Shown here one piece after another: positions 42,830 through 53,011 of a DNA stretch of 64,000 nucleotides (position 1 is the stretch's first letter; every line of letters starts with the position of its first letter). A program made the position numbers and the translations under genes. A model generated the notes under the pieces. That model ran no database searches. It was not told the origin of the DNA and saw nothing but the letters and a program-made list of their open reading frames with translations. The DNA comes from Yersinia rohdei ATCC 43380 (GTDB taxonomy: Bacteria > Pseudomonadota > Gammaproteobacteria > Enterobacterales > Enterobacteriaceae), in the NCBI RefSeq assembly GCF_000173775.1, contig NZ_ACCD01000014.1, positions 1-64,000 on the forward strand, given 5' to 3'.

Positions 42830-43585
42830 ATGCAAATCCACCTTCTTATCGTTGATGCCCTTAACCTGATTCGTCGCATTCATGCGGTGCAAGGGTCACC
42901 TTGTATTAATGCTTGTCAGCATGGGTTACAACAATTGCTACAGCACAGCCAGCCGACTCATGTGGTGGCGGTTTTTGATGAGGATGACCGTGCTGATAGC
43001 TGGCGTCACCATTGCCTCCCTGATTACAAGGCTGGCCGCTCGCCAATGCCAGACAACCTGCAACAGGAAATGCCCCAGATCCGTGATGCATTTATGTCAT
43101 TAGGGGTTAATTGTTGGCATTCACCGGGAAATGAGGCCGATGACCTGGCCGCAACGTTAGCGGTAAAAGTTAGTGGGGCTGGGCATCAGGTCACTATCGT
43201 TTCGACTGACAAAGGCTACTGTCAGCTATTAGCACCCAATATACAAATTCGAGATTATTTCCAAAAACGCTGGTTGGATATGCCGTTCGTCAAGCAAGAG
43301 TTTGGCGTGTCACCGCATCAATTACCTGATTATTGGGGGCTGGCCGGAATAAGCAGCAGTAAAATCCCTGGTGTTGCAGGTATTGGCGCAAAAACTGCGG
43401 CACTGTTATTGCAACAAGCCAATAGCCTGGAAGAGCTCTATCAAGGGCTAGATTCAGTACCGGAGAAATGGCGCAAGAAATTGCAGCAGCATCAGGAAAT
43501 GGCTTTTATTTGCAAACAAATTGCCACACTTAAAACGGACTTACCATTAAACGGCAATTTGCAGCAGCTACGTTTGCATAAATGA
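42830..43585 (+). CDS. xni: Flap endonuclease Xni (exonuclease IX)
   Basis: A 251-aa 5'-nuclease of the FEN / Pol I N-domain family. The N-terminal [15 protein letters not shown] supplies an acidic metal ligand. The acidic cluster [23 protein letters not shown] and the helix-hairpin-helix [17 protein letters not shown] follow. The family is related to the Pol I 5' nuclease; E. coli Xni is reported to lack some of its acidic residues and to act as a K+-dependent flap endonuclease. Stands alone after ppnN. Confidence 0.93.
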   Translation: MQIHLLIVDALNLIRRIHAVQGSPCINACQHGLQQLLQHSQPTHVVAVFDEDDRADSWRHHCLPDYKAGRSPMPDNLQQEMPQIRDAFMSLGVNCWHSPGNEADDLAATLAVKVSGAGHQVTIVSTDKGYCQLLAPNIQIRDYFQKRWLDMPFVKQEFGVSPHQLPDYWGLAGISSSKIPGVAGIGAKTAALLLQQANSLEELYQGLDSVPEKWRKKLQQHQEMAFICKQIATLKTDLPLNGNLQQLRLHK

Positions 43586-43594
43586 TAGCAGCAT

Positions 43595-43624
43595 AAAAAA
43601 CTAAGGAGCCCATTGGCCCCTTAG
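43595..43624 (-). terminator. rlmM intrinsic terminator
   Basis: CTAAGGGGCC / GGCTCCTTAG on the minus strand (one mismatch, loop AATG, 43624-43601), followed by six T's (43600-43595). It lies about 120 bp past the rlmM stop, beyond an ERIC fragment, and 10 bp after xni ends. Confidence 0.7.
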
Positions 43625-43635
43625 ATATAACGCCC

Positions 43636-43700
43636 TAACCAAAGTCATTGGCATTGCAGGTGGCGGCATGCGAACTCACCCCGATTAGCAGGTTGAGTCC
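43636..43700 (+). repeat. ERIC left-arm fragment
   Basis: AACCAAAGTCATTGGCATTG, then CAGGTGGCGGCATGCGAACTC and CCCCGAT follow the left half of ERIC (ACCCAAATAATT..., GTTGCAGG-GGCGGCAAGCGA...). The core palindrome and right arm are missing or decayed. Confidence 0.5.
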
Positions 43701-43716
43701 GCGTAGCTAACCCCCT

Positions 43717-43748
43717 AAGTTAGAGACTAATTAAGTTAGAGACTAATT
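43717..43748 (+). repeat. Exact 16-bp tandem duplication over the rlmM stop
   Basis: AAGTTAGAGACTAATT occurs twice without a gap (43717-43732, 43733-43748). The second copy contains the rlmM stop codon (43743-43745 on the minus strand). Confidence 0.9.
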
Positions 43749-44849
43749 GCGCTCATCACGACGGCCCGGAACACCAGACCAAATACGGCGCACATGCACA
43801 GTGACTTCTTCACGGTCATGATAAAGCTGCTTGGCCTGAATATGGGAATTAATGCCATTTTCTTTCAGTTGTTCATCCAACATTTCCAGATTTTCTGAAA
43901 CAACTTCAAAACGCTTTTTCATCGGCAATTTCAGGTTAAAAATAGCTTCGCGGCACCAGCCATTCACCATCCACTTAATGATAAGTTGGGTCACTTTGGC
44001 CGGTTTCTCAACCATATCGCAGACTAACCAATAAATATTGCTGCGGGTTGGCTCATATTTAAAACCATCAACGCGATGATGTGTCACTTGCCCGGTATCC
44101 ATCAGGCTTTGCGCCATTGACCCATTATCAATGGCCTGAACCATCATGCTGCGCTGCACCAATTGATAAGTCCACCCCCCTGGGCAAGCACCTAAATCGA
44201 CAGCATGCATACCACTGGCTAAACGCTCTTCCCATTCATCCGCAGGGATAAACACGTGGAAAGCTTCTTCCAGTTTTAAGGTTGAGCGGCTTGGTGCATC
44301 TGATGGGAACTTCAGCCGGGGAATACCCATATAGAATGGCGAGTTATTGTTGCTATAGGAATATCCCACATAGCAACAGCCAGACGCGATGAAGAAGACA
44401 TGCACCACGGGGCGATGAGCATTTTCACGGGCAGACAGAATTTTCTGCTCGCGCAGGGCATTACGCAGCGGCACCGTTAACTTGCGACAAAACTTAAGTA
44501 ACTCTTTGCTTTCATTGGTATCAGCAACTTCAACACGCAGCTCACCGGCTTTTTCAACCACACCGACCAACATACCAACAATAGGAGAAACACGGTCTTC
44601 CGGCGGCAAATCTTTCAATAACTCACCCACCACCATCATTTGGCGGGCAAAAATTAATTCGCGGAATGGCACTTCGCGAATCAAACGATCCGCATCTTCC
44701 AACTGATAACATTCAAATAGCACATAGCCGCTATTATCTTTTACCCGTGCAAAACCAAAGATTTCGAGCTGTGCAGCCTTCGCGGTAATCTCTGCCGCAC
44801 ATTCTTTTTCAAAACCAGAGCGGCAATACAAAGCAATTTTATTATTCAT
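43743..44849 (-). CDS. rlmM: 23S rRNA (cytidine2498-2'-O)-methyltransferase RlmM
   Basis: Uses S-adenosylmethionine to 2'-O-methylate C2498 of 23S rRNA. The 368-aa protein has an N-terminal THUMP-like region and a C-terminal Rossmann methyltransferase. The SAM-binding [14 protein letters not shown] motif lies around residue 218, and the catalytic KDKE-type lysines in VCDMVEKP and [10 protein letters not shown]. Its start overlaps the ygdD stop by 8 bp. Confidence 0.95.
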   Translation of the reverse strand: MNNKIALYCRSGFEKECAAEITAKAAQLEIFGFARVKDNSGYVLFECYQLEDADRLIREVPFRELIFARQMMVVGELLKDLPPEDRVSPIVGMLVGVVEKAGELRVEVADTNESKELLKFCRKLTVPLRNALREQKILSARENAHRPVVHVFFIASGCCYVGYSYSNNNSPFYMGIPRLKFPSDAPSRSTLKLEEAFHVFIPADEWEERLASGMHAVDLGACPGGWTYQLVQRSMMVQAIDNGSMAQSLMDTGQVTHHRVDGFKYEPTRSNIYWLVCDMVEKPAKVTQLIIKWMVNGWCREAIFNLKLPMKKRFEVVSENLEMLDEQLKENGINSHIQAKQLYHDREEVTVHVRRIWSGVPGRRDERN

Positions 44850-45243
44850 GGCGTTCTGCCCTTTTTCTTAGACGCAGCGCGCCAATCAACATCAAAATCC
44901 ATCCCGCCAGAAAACATACTCCGCCCACTGGCGTGATATATACCCACAGTTTCAGGTGCGATAGAGCCAGGCAGTATAAACTGCCACTAAAGAGTAGAGT
45001 TCCGAGCGCTAACAAGGCTCCACTCCAGTAAAACCAAATACTTATCTGCCGCTGCATGGCAACAGCTAATGCCAGGATTGCCAAGGTATGGAATCCCTGA
45101 TACTCAAGCCCGGTATGAATCCAAGCCATCTCATTCGGCCCCAAAGTGGTACTCAATACATGAGCACCAAAGGCACCGAAAGCAACATAGAAAAAACCAC
45201 TCAGAGCGGCAAATATCAGCATTAAACGACCATTCATCGTCAT
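44842..45243 (-). CDS. ygdD: DUF423 membrane protein YgdD
   Basis: A 133-aa inner-membrane protein with four hydrophobic segments. It is of the DUF423 family ([59 protein letters not shown]). Function unknown. In-frame ATGs at 45243 and 45237 are both possible. It forms an operon with rlmM. Confidence 0.92.
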   Translation of the reverse strand: MTMNGRLMLIFAALSGFFYVAFGAFGAHVLSTTLGPNEMAWIHTGLEYQGFHTLAILALAVAMQRQISIWFYWSGALLALGTLLFSGSLYCLALSHLKLWVYITPVGGVCFLAGWILMLIGALRLRKRAERHE

Positions 45244-45363
45244 TAACCTTAATTAGATACAGTTATATCGCCCAACAATAAGCATTTTACCGTGGTGGAT
45301 TACCATCGTGAATGGGTTTGTCATTACCAAACAGATACCCGACTAAACAGAGGCTGTGGTTAC

Positions 45364-46281
45364 TCAGTTGTCATAGCGAAAACGTAATTTTTCCTGCTCA
45401 CTGGCAGCTCTTGCCAGTATCCACTGACGGAAGGCGGCTATTTTACCCAGTTCTGCCTGACTGTCATGACAAACCAGATAAAAAGCATTTTTACTCACCA
45501 GCACATCATTAAATGGGCACACCAAGCGCCCGGCTTCGATTTCAGACTGCGCCATCACGTTATTCACCAGCGCAATACCTTGCCCATGAACTGCGGCTTG
45601 AACCACCATGGCACTGTGGCTAAATATTGGGCCTTGCTGCACATTAATCTGCGGAACACCCAACTGACGGGTATAGGCCAGCCAATCTCGGCGGGAAGTA
45701 TCATGCAATAGAGTGTGATTAGCCAGATCTGCCGGTACTTTTAATCCATGCTCGCCCATTAACAAGCTCGGCGCACACACGGGGAGCAAGAATTCGGCAT
45801 ACAAACGTTCAGTTCGCAAACCAGTCCAATTTCCCCGACCATAAAATATCGCCACATCGACATCATCGGCGAGCTTATCTTCTTCCCGATCAACCGCCTG
45901 GATCCTGACATCAATCCCAGGATAAGCGGCATTAAATCCAGAAAGACGAGGAACCAACCATTGGATAGCAAAACTGGGGGGAAGGCTAACTGTCAGGGCA
46001 CCTTTCGCACTGCGGGCCTGTAATTTACGCGTAGCTTCATTGATGGAGGTGAAAATTTCTTTGATATCAAGATAGTAACTCTGACCTTCTTCCGTCAGCA
46101 GCAAAGAGCGGTTACGACGGCGGAACAATTTTAGCCCAAGGAAATCCTCCAGTGACTTTATCTGGTGGCTAACCGCTGCTTGAGTAACAAATAATTCATC
46201 AGCCGCTTTAGTAAAACTCAGGTGGCGTGCGGCCGCATCGAAAACCCGCAAGGCATTCAGTGGTGGTAATCGTTTTGACAT
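45364..46281 (-). CDS. gcvA: LysR-type glycine-cleavage regulator GcvA
   Basis: Activates gcvTHP when glycine is plentiful, and activates the divergent gcvB. The 305-aa protein has an N-terminal winged helix-turn-helix (LRVFDAAARHLSFTKAADELFVTQAAVSHQIKSLE, residues ~9-45; described here in parts) followed by the LysR substrate domain. It is very similar to E. coli GcvA. The intergenic region to gcvB (46282-46408) must contain its binding sites. Confidence 0.96.
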   Translation of the reverse strand: MSKRLPPLNALRVFDAAARHLSFTKAADELFVTQAAVSHQIKSLEDFLGLKLFRRRNRSLLLTEEGQSYYLDIKEIFTSINEATRKLQARSAKGALTVSLPPSFAIQWLVPRLSGFNAAYPGIDVRIQAVDREEDKLADDVDVAIFYGRGNWTGLRTERLYAEFLLPVCAPSLLMGEHGLKVPADLANHTLLHDTSRRDWLAYTRQLGVPQINVQQGPIFSHSAMVVQAAVHGQGIALVNNVMAQSEIEAGRLVCPFNDVLVSKNAFYLVCHDSQAELGKIAAFRQWILARAASEQEKLRFRYDN

Positions 46282-46373
46282 GAATTGGATACTTTTTTAT
46301 AACGGCTCATCGCCAGATGAAACCCTTTGTTTACTTATTAGTTTTTGTAATCCGAGACATTATAAATTGTCCA

Positions 46374-46402
46374 TTGAGGATGTGCCAGTAAATACCTATA
46401 GT
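46374..46402 (+). promoter_or_regulatory. gcvB promoter
   Basis: TTGAGG (46374-46379), 17 bp, TATAGT (46397-46402). The predicted start lies 7 bp downstream, where the conserved GcvB 5' end ACTTCCT begins (46409). Confidence 0.8.
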
Positions 46403-46408
46403 GGCGGC

Positions 46409-46612
46409 ACTTCCTAAGCCGGAACGAAAAGTAGGTTTAGTATCCAGGTACTGAAATGCTTTTGGCTTTGTGGTTGTGATGTTGTGTTTGCAAATGGTCT
46501 GGTGTACCAGACATAGTAGCTAAGCTACTGTTTTTTTTCACTTCCTGTACATTTACCCTGTCTGTCCATAGTGATTTTATGCAGCACCGCTATTTTAGCG
46601 GTGCTTTTTTTT
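46409..46612 (+). ncRNA. gcvB: GcvB small RNA
   Basis: Hfq-dependent sRNA that represses many amino-acid and peptide transporter mRNAs. It begins ACTTCCTAAGCCGGAACGAA. The G/U-rich R1 seed (GGTTGTGATGTTGTGTTTGC, about 46465-46485) and the R2 region (CACTTCCTGTACATTTACCC, from about 46540) are clear. So are an internal hairpin with T-run (AGTAGCTAAGCTACTGTTTT) and the final terminator GCACCGC / GCGGTGC with eight T's. About 204 nt. R1 appears one TTGTTGTG unit shorter than in E. coli. It is divergent from gcvA. Confidence 0.95.
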
Positions 46613-46743
46613 ACCCTTTTTTTAGAACTGACTTATTTTCAAAAACTAAATGTAAGCGCCACTTTGTCCACTACAGAGTTAAAGCTTAAATTTAAGTTGT
46701 TGCTAAGGGTTTCCCGCCGAACCTGGCGTCTATTCACGGCAAT

Positions 46744-46965
46744 TTACTTACTCTCGGCCATTTCCTTTACTTCTGAGCGGTTAATTTGCTGCTCGGTGCC
46801 ATTAGCATCGATATAGCTTATCATCCCCGTTTCATCATCTACTTTAGGTTTACCATCAGCAACTATAGTGCGACCATCATTAGTGTGCATGGCATAGTTA
46901 CTTGAACAACCTGCTAAGGTAAAAGTGAGCATAAGTGCAGAAATTACAGTAGCTGTCTTTTTCAT
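46744..46965 (-). CDS. ygdI: Small YgdI/YgdR-family lipoprotein
   Basis: A 73-aa lipoprotein with a signal peptide ending in LAGC (cysteine at residue 19) and a DUF903 Sm-like beta domain (YAMHTNDGRTIVADGKPKVD ... INRSEVKEM). Function unknown. The position next to gcvB and csdA identifies it as YgdI. It faces the gcvB terminator. Confidence 0.9.
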   Translation of the reverse strand: MKKTATVISALMLTFTLAGCSSNYAMHTNDGRTIVADGKPKVDDETGMISYIDANGTEQQINRSEVKEMAESK

Positions 46966-47147
46966 GAGTGACTCCTTGCAGATTAAAATGCTGAAAAAAT
47001 CGTTTTAACTACCAGGCGAATGGTTTCGCCTAATACTATTCAGCATAACTAGCTTGTGACATATTGCCAGCCTCCCGAGTCATTAGCGGGCTAATTATGG
47101 GCAAAATGAGACAGTTCCGAAGTACATCAAAGGATGCGAACGACAGT

Positions 47148-48353
47148 ATGAAGGCTTTTAATCCAACGGATTTTCGCCAGGAATTCCCGGCAATCAACAA
47201 AGAAGTAATCTATCTGGACAGTGCGGCAACAGCTCTAAAACCGCGTGCCATGATTGATGCTACCCAGTTGTTTTATCAGCAGGATTCCGCGACTGTACAT
47301 CGTAGCCAGCATCAATCCGCTATGTCATTGACGGTGCGTTTTGAAGAAACCCGTCAGCAAGTCGCTGACTTTATTAATGCGGCAGAAGCAGAAAGTATCA
47401 TATGGACACGAGGCACGACCGAGGCCATTAATCTGGTCGCGCAAAGCTATGCCCGCCCCCGCCTGCAAGCTGGGGATGAAATTATTGTTAGCGAAGCAGA
47501 ACATCATGCGAACTTAATACCCTGGCTTATGGTTGCCGAGCAAACGGGTGCTAAAATAATTAAATTACCCTTAGGCCAAGATAGGCTGCCCGATTTAGAG
47601 CAATTACCGCAGTTACTCAGCCATAAAACGCGTTTATTCGCACTGGGGCAGATGTCGAATGTGACGGGCGGCAGCCCACAATTGGCTCAGGCAATTGAAC
47701 TTGCCCATCAATATGACTGTGTTGTGGTAGTCGATGGCGCGCAAGGAATTGTTCATAATCCGGCAGATGTTCAAGCTCTTGATATTGATTTCTATGCTTT
47801 TTCTGCCCACAAATTGTATGGGCCGACCGGCATTGGCGTACTGTACGGGAAACCTGAGCTTCTGGCCGAAATGCCCGCATGGCAAGGTGGCGGAAAAATG
47901 CTGACCCATGCTTCATTTAGTGGTTTTACCCCTCATGAAGTTCCCTACCGTTTTGAAGCGGGCACGCCTAATATCGCCGGCGTAATAGGTTTATCCGCAG
48001 TTCTAAGTTGGCTCGAGCATATTGATTTGGAAGAGGCCGAAATTTATAGCCAAAATCTGGCAACATTGGCAGAAAGTAAACTGGCAAAATTAGCGGGTTT
48101 TCGCAGCTTCCGTTGCCAACAATCAAGCTTGCTGGCCTTTACTTTTGCTGGCATTCACCACAGTGATTTAGTGACATTACTGGCTGAACAAGGTATTGCC
48201 TTGCGGGCCGGGCAACATTGTGCACAACCCTTAATGACCGCATTGGGCGTGAGTGGCAGCTTGCGCGCCTCATTTGCCCCTTACAATACGGTGGACGATG
48301 TTGACGCACTGTGCGCGGCGATAGCCAAGGCGTTGAAATTATTACAAGATTAA
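47148..48353 (+). CDS. csdA: Cysteine desulfurase CsdA
   Basis: PLP-dependent enzyme that takes sulfur from cysteine (or selenium/sulfinate from analogues) and hands it to CsdE. 401 aa from the ATG at 47148 (MKAFNPTDFRQEFPAI). Upstream in-frame starts at 47064 and 47097 would add unmatched residues. The PLP lysine is in FSAHKLYGPTG, the AEHHANLIPW motif is present, and the persulfide cysteine is in AGQHCAQPLM near the C-terminus. It is followed by csdE after 52 bp. Confidence 0.95.
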   Translation: MKAFNPTDFRQEFPAINKEVIYLDSAATALKPRAMIDATQLFYQQDSATVHRSQHQSAMSLTVRFEETRQQVADFINAAEAESIIWTRGTTEAINLVAQSYARPRLQAGDEIIVSEAEHHANLIPWLMVAEQTGAKIIKLPLGQDRLPDLEQLPQLLSHKTRLFALGQMSNVTGGSPQLAQAIELAHQYDCVVVVDGAQGIVHNPADVQALDIDFYAFSAHKLYGPTGIGVLYGKPELLAEMPAWQGGGKMLTHASFSGFTPHEVPYRFEAGTPNIAGVIGLSAVLSWLEHIDLEEAEIYSQNLATLAESKLAKLAGFRSFRCQQSSLLAFTFAGIHHSDLVTLLAEQGIALRAGQHCAQPLMTALGVSGSLRASFAPYNTVDDVDALCAAIAKALKLLQD

Positions 48354-48405
48354 GTGTTTATCAAAAATAATATCGATAAATATCAACCTGTTATAAAACG
48401 AGAAA

Positions 48406-48852
48406 ATGATGATTGCCCCACACCCATTTGGTCAGGATATTACTGCTGCAAATTTGCTCGAAACATTCAGCGCTCATAAGCAGTGGGAAGACCGCTACCG
48501 CCAATTAATTTTGCTGGCCAAACAACTCCCACCATTACCTGAGTCATTAAAACAGCAAGAGTTGGAGCTGACGGGTTGTGAAAATAGAGTGTGGCTCGGG
48601 CATCAACGTCTGCCGGATGGCCGTTTACATTTCTACGGCGATAGCGAAGGCCGAATTGTTCGAGGGCTACTGGCCGTCATTCTGACCGCCGTGGAAGGTA
48701 AAACCCCACAGCAGGTACTGGCTGAAGATCCCTTAGCGCTGTTTGACCAATTGGGATTGCGCCAGCAATTAAGCACTTCACGTGCCAGCGGTTTGCAGGC
48801 GCTGGCCCAGGCGGTACAGGCGATTGCGACTCAATATACCCTTAGCTCTTGA
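48406..48852 (+). CDS. csdE: Sulfur acceptor protein CsdE
   Basis: SufE-family partner that accepts the persulfide from CsdA and also contacts TcdA. The 148-aa protein carries the acceptor cysteine in [11 protein letters not shown] (C58) and the [13 protein letters not shown] segment. Two ATGs (48406, 48409) are possible starts. Directly downstream of csdA, convergent with tcdA. Confidence 0.94.
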   Translation: MMIAPHPFGQDITAANLLETFSAHKQWEDRYRQLILLAKQLPPLPESLKQQELELTGCENRVWLGHQRLPDGRLHFYGDSEGRIVRGLLAVILTAVEGKTPQQVLAEDPLALFDQLGLRQQLSTSRASGLQALAQAVQAIATQYTLSS

Positions 48853-48875
48853 AATTATAGGGTTATTAGCTGTGG

Positions 48876-49685
48876 TTACTGCGCCTGACGAGCCGCCTTC
48901 GCCATCATTTTTTTCAATGCATGAGACACCGCGACAAAACCAAAGGTGGCGGTGACCATCGTTGCCGAACCGAAACCTGAAGTGCAATCCATCTTTTTCG
49001 GCCCTTCAGCTGTACTGCGAGAGGCACACACCGACCCATCGCTCTGAGGGTAAACCAAGGGTTCGCTGGAGAAAACACAGTCAATTCCCAGTTTGCCTTT
49101 GCTGTTTTTCACTACCTTGAAATCGTTTTTTAGCCTTTCCCTCAGCTTTGCCGCCAACGGATCCTGAATCGTTTTCGCCAAATCAACCACCTCAATGCGC
49201 GTCGGGTCGATTTGCCCGCCGGCCCCACCGGTCGTCACCACGGGAATTTTATAGCGGCGGCAATAGGACAACAGCGCGGCTTTGGGGCGCACACTATCAA
49301 TAGCATCAATAACATAGCTAAAATTGTTATCTAAAAGCTGTGCAACATTATCTGCGGTAATAAAATCATCAATACATGTCACTTGGCATTCCGGATTGAT
49401 GGCAAGAATACGTTCTGCCATGACTTCGGTTTTAGCCTGACCAACATTGTGCCGCAAAGCATGGATCTGGCGATTAGTATTAGTAACGCAAACATCATCC
49501 ATATCAATCAATGTAATCGCACCAATTCCTGTACGTGCCAGTGCTTCTGCGGCCCATGAGCCCACACCACCAATACCGATAACACAAACATGTGATTGTG
49601 AAAAAAGCGCCAGTGCCTGCTGCCCATAGAGGCGAGCAATGCCACCAAACCGCTGTTGGTAAGCTTCGGAATAGGTTGTGCTCAT
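48876..49685 (-). CDS. tcdA: tRNA threonylcarbamoyladenosine dehydratase TcdA (CsdL)
   Basis: E1-like enzyme that cyclises t6A37 to ct6A in ATP-dependent fashion. The 269-aa protein has the adenylation Rossmann motif VIGIGGVGSWAAEALAR (about residues 35-51), DMDDVCVTNTNRQIHA, and VTTGGAGGQIDPTRI. It faces csdE, its functional partner in E. coli. Confidence 0.95.
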   Translation of the reverse strand: MSTTYSEAYQQRFGGIARLYGQQALALFSQSHVCVIGIGGVGSWAAEALARTGIGAITLIDMDDVCVTNTNRQIHALRHNVGQAKTEVMAERILAINPECQVTCIDDFITADNVAQLLDNNFSYVIDAIDSVRPKAALLSYCRRYKIPVVTTGGAGGQIDPTRIEVVDLAKTIQDPLAAKLRERLKNDFKVVKNSKGKLGIDCVFSSEPLVYPQSDGSVCASRSTAEGPKKMDCTSGFGSATMVTATFGFVAVSHALKKMMAKAARQAQ

Positions 49686-49726
49686 AGATTTGTTACCTTT
49701 ATAACGTAGAAAAATAATACCAATGC

Positions 49727-49746
49727 AAAAGCGGCCAATTAGCCGC
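49727..49746 (-). terminator. mltA intrinsic terminator
   Basis: Minus-strand stem GCGGC / GCCGC with a 6-nt loop (49746-49731), then TTTT. Short but well placed, 34 bp past the mltA stop. Confidence 0.55.
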
Positions 49747-49779
49747 CTTAGAAAAATGAAAAGTGCTTAAATTACCTGT

Positions 49780-50946
49780 TTACTTATTACTCACCAACAG
49801 TGACGAACCCGTATTAGCTGGAGTCGCTGTTTTATCACCTTGATAGGCAGTAAACAGTGGCCCACTGCTTTGGGCATTTTTCAGTACCCAAACGCGGCCA
49901 TAATGGTTGTAGAAACCAGCAGCCTGACCTGCTTCATGCCCAATACCCTGATAGATATCAAAGTGCTGGCCTTTAATTGCTCCGCCTACATCCAGCGCAA
50001 CCATCAACCGCATCTGATATTGGCCGGTAAATTTCCCCTGATTATCCAACAAAGGCACTTCAGCCAACAAGGTGGTGCCCGGTGGAATAAGTGAGCGGTC
50101 AGAAGCTACCGACGCTTTGGCAATCAGTGGCACCGCACTGGCCCCTTTAACTGGCGCATACATTGCCGGTTTGAAGAAGACAAAAGACGGATTCTGCTCT
50201 AACAACTCTCTCACTTCAGCTTCACTGTGGGTTTCAGCCCAATGGCGAATAGCTTGCATCGACATATCCGCTTTGGCAACTTCACCGCGGTCAATCAGCA
50301 CTTTGCCAATACTGCGATAAGCATGACCATTTTTGCCCGCGTATCCGAAGAAAGTCAGTGGTTGACCATCACCAAAATCAATATAACCGCTGCCCTGCAC
50401 TTCCATCATAAAGTTATCCACCAACGAATTGGTGTAGGCAATAGCTAAGTTACGGTTATCCAATGCACCTGAATATATTGCCGCGCGGTTGGGTAAACGA
50501 CCTTTACCCTTAGCAGGCATACGATAAAGGGGGTGGCGGAATTCACCTTGTGGTGTATAGCGGGCCTGCAACACCGGGGTGTAATAGCCGGTAAATTGCA
50601 CATTACCGAAATTATCGACACCTTCCATCTGATAAGCATTCAAACCAAACAAACTTAATTTACTGGGATCAGCCCCAGCCAACATCCAGTTTTCAACCGC
50701 ATTAAATGTATTACTATTACGGCTATACAGACCCGGTGAAGATTGGTTAATCACTTTCACCTGATCAGAATAATCTTTTGCATTGACTGGCTTACCTGTC
50801 GCGTTTGGTTCATTCACCAGTTGCAGTGATTGCTCCAGACGCCCATCTTTATATTGCTGCCCATGATCGGTTGGCCGCGACTGGCAACCAGCCAGAACAG
50901 CAATCATTATTCCACTCAGTAGGTATTTGCCCCAACGACTTGTCAT
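49780..50946 (-). CDS. mltA: Membrane-bound lytic murein transglycosylase A
   Basis: Outer-membrane lipoprotein that cleaves peptidoglycan glycan strands with formation of 1,6-anhydromuramic acid. The 388-aa protein has a lipobox LAGC (cysteine near residue 21), the MltA domain (FTGYYTPVLQARYTP ... PNRAAIYSGAL), and the C-terminal 3D domain in which the catalytic aspartate lies in MLVALDVGGAIKGQHFDIYQG. The last ~25 residues are longer than in E. coli. Confidence 0.95.
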   Translation of the reverse strand: MTSRWGKYLLSGIMIAVLAGCQSRPTDHGQQYKDGRLEQSLQLVNEPNATGKPVNAKDYSDQVKVINQSSPGLYSRNSNTFNAVENWMLAGADPSKLSLFGLNAYQMEGVDNFGNVQFTGYYTPVLQARYTPQGEFRHPLYRMPAKGKGRLPNRAAIYSGALDNRNLAIAYTNSLVDNFMMEVQGSGYIDFGDGQPLTFFGYAGKNGHAYRSIGKVLIDRGEVAKADMSMQAIRHWAETHSEAEVRELLEQNPSFVFFKPAMYAPVKGASAVPLIAKASVASDRSLIPPGTTLLAEVPLLDNQGKFTGQYQMRLMVALDVGGAIKGQHFDIYQGIGHEAGQAAGFYNHYGRVWVLKNAQSSGPLFTAYQGDKTATPANTGSSLLVSNK

Positions 50947-51138
50947 TTCACGCCTTCTCTTCTCTTACTTATTTTATCTACTGGATTTTATCTACCGGCG
51001 AACGATAACAAACGCCTATAGATAAAGGAATCAGCAGGTAGAAAAAAATCCCTTGATGTCATTATGGGGAAAAAGGAAACAGATAGTTGATAAATTAATC
51101 GAAAAAACCTATTTACCATAATTAAGTGGCAAAACTAC

Positions 51139-51166
51139 TTGCAACAGATCTCATCCAGAGTATAGT
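51139..51166 (+). promoter_or_regulatory. Promoter of the initiator tRNA genes
   Basis: TTGCAA (51139-51144), 16 bp, TATAGT (51161-51166), followed by a GCGC discriminator. Stable-RNA style with a G/C-rich discriminator, 13 bp before the first tRNA. Confidence 0.75.
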
Positions 51167-51179
51167 GCGCTCAATCGGA

Positions 51180-51256
<77 letters not shown>

Positions 51257-51381
51257 ACCGATACTGTCTACCAGCAGTATCAAATGTTGTTCGATAGTCT
51301 TGAAAGTTAAGACGAAATAAGTACAATAGCGGTTAGAAGTGGATGTGCAGCTGTGAAAACAGCAAAAAATGTAATGACGGA

Positions 51382-51458
<77 letters not shown>

Positions 51459-51487
51459 ATTCTTAATCATGTTTATATCGCCATAAG

Positions 51488-51509
51488 ACACCCTCAAGGG
51501 TGTTTTTTT
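51488..51509 (+). terminator. tRNA operon terminator
   Basis: ACACCC / GGGTGT stem with a TCAA loop (51488-51503), followed by a run of seven T's (51503-51509). Confidence 0.9.
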
Positions 51510-51574
51510 GTTTCTGGCTTTCAATCTCCCCAGCCAGGGCAATCCCAGCCCCGCTGTAAATTAATCAATCATGT

Positions 51575-52825
51575 TTAAACCCTTGCCATAGCACCGCCAT
51601 TAGCAAAATACGCTTTGATACCGGCAAAAATGGATTCGGCCACTTGCTGCTGAAAACGGCTGGTTCGCAATTTCCGCTCTTCTTCCAAATTACTGATAAA
51701 CGCTGTTTCAACCAAGATTGACGGAATATCCGGTGCTTTCAATACCGCGAAACCGGCCTGATCAACACTGTTTTTGTGCAGTTTATTAATTTTCCCCATG
51801 CGGTTCAGCACTTCTTTACCAAACTTAAGGCTGTCATTGATAGTCGCGGTTTGCAGCAAATCAATCATGGTATGGTCAAGGTAGCGGTCACCGCTCTTAC
51901 TGACGCCACCAATTTGGTCAGCTTCATTCTGTGTTTGAGCCAAAAAACGGGCGGCGGTACTGGTTGCCCCTTTGGTCGATAACGCAAACACCGAAGAACC
52001 TCTGGCGGCCTGGCTGGTAAAGGCATCAGCATGAATTGAAATGAATAAATCTGCCCGCAACTTGCGAGCTTTAGCGACCCTAACTTTCAATGGGATAAAG
52101 ACATCTTCATTGCGGGTCATAAATACCCGCATATTCGCTTCTTTTTTTATCAATGCCTGCAACCGGCGGGCTATTTGCAGCACAATGTCTTTCTCGCGGG
52201 TTTTATTTCGCCCAATAGCACCGGGATCTTCGCCGCCATGCCCTGGGTCTAACATGATAACAATTGGCCTGTCTCGCCCTGCTTTACCCGCTTTAGGTGC
52301 TTCTGCCGGCAAAGTCCGCTCCACATTACCTTTATTGTAATCCTCTAATAATGCCAACAGCGGGTCATCTTCAGCCGAGGCACTCCCCTCTTGTGGATAC
52401 AAATCAACAACTAAGCGGTTTTTGAACTCAGCAAAGGGTTTAAGAGTAAAGAGTTGCGGGCTGATGCTTTGCTTCAGTTCCAATACCAGCCGGACAGTAT
52501 TTTTATCAAACTGCCCTACTCGCGCCTGCTTCAAGTAAGGATCACCAGACTGCACCTGATTGCTGATTTCTTTCAGTACGCTATTGAGATGCACACCTTC
52601 AATATCAACCACAATCCTATCTGGATTAGTCAGGGCGAACTGGCGATATTTAAGCGGTGTATTGGATTCCAATGTAACTCGAGTATAAGTTGACGAGGGC
52701 CAAACCCTGACGGCAATCACATGTGAGGAAGCAGCAAATCCGACCCGGGTGACAGTTAGCATCCAGGCTGCAGCAGCACCTTGCAGTAGACGACGACGCC
52801 CAGAATTATGATTTGAATCTGCCAT
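51575..52825 (-). CDS. amiC: N-acetylmuramoyl-L-alanine amidase AmiC
   Basis: Periplasmic amidase that splits septal peptidoglycan for daughter-cell separation; activated by NlpD. The 416-aa precursor has a twin-arginine signal ([15 protein letters not shown], residues ~9-23) for Tat export. An AMIN domain (residues ~35-135) targets it to the septum. The Amidase_3 catalytic domain has zinc ligands in [20 protein letters not shown] and the glutamate in VETAFISN. Convergent with the tRNA genes, divergent from argA. Confidence 0.96.
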   Translation of the reverse strand: MADSNHNSGRRRLLQGAAAAWMLTVTRVGFAASSHVIAVRVWPSSTYTRVTLESNTPLKYRQFALTNPDRIVVDIEGVHLNSVLKEISNQVQSGDPYLKQARVGQFDKNTVRLVLELKQSISPQLFTLKPFAEFKNRLVVDLYPQEGSASAEDDPLLALLEDYNKGNVERTLPAEAPKAGKAGRDRPIVIMLDPGHGGEDPGAIGRNKTREKDIVLQIARRLQALIKKEANMRVFMTRNEDVFIPLKVRVAKARKLRADLFISIHADAFTSQAARGSSVFALSTKGATSTAARFLAQTQNEADQIGGVSKSGDRYLDHTMIDLLQTATINDSLKFGKEVLNRMGKINKLHKNSVDQAGFAVLKAPDIPSILVETAFISNLEEERKLRTSRFQQQVAESIFAGIKAYFANGGAMARV

Positions 52826-53011
52826 GTAACTCCAAAGTAACTACCAAAATATGAATAAAAACCAAACAAAAAAATTAGCGAACAAAAACTTTAACTAATC
52901 GACCTCGCGCTGTCATTAGAAAAACATTTTTATGTTATTCAATTTATTAATGCGCATGTGCCATACATATGCATTTAATAGCAATTTCCTGCTTGCCATC
53001 TTGGTCAAAAA

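Noticed and set aside
47617-47916. Two minus-strand frames within csdA
   Set aside because: Shadows of the csdA coding frame; composition is His/Arg-rich and follows csdA codon structure.
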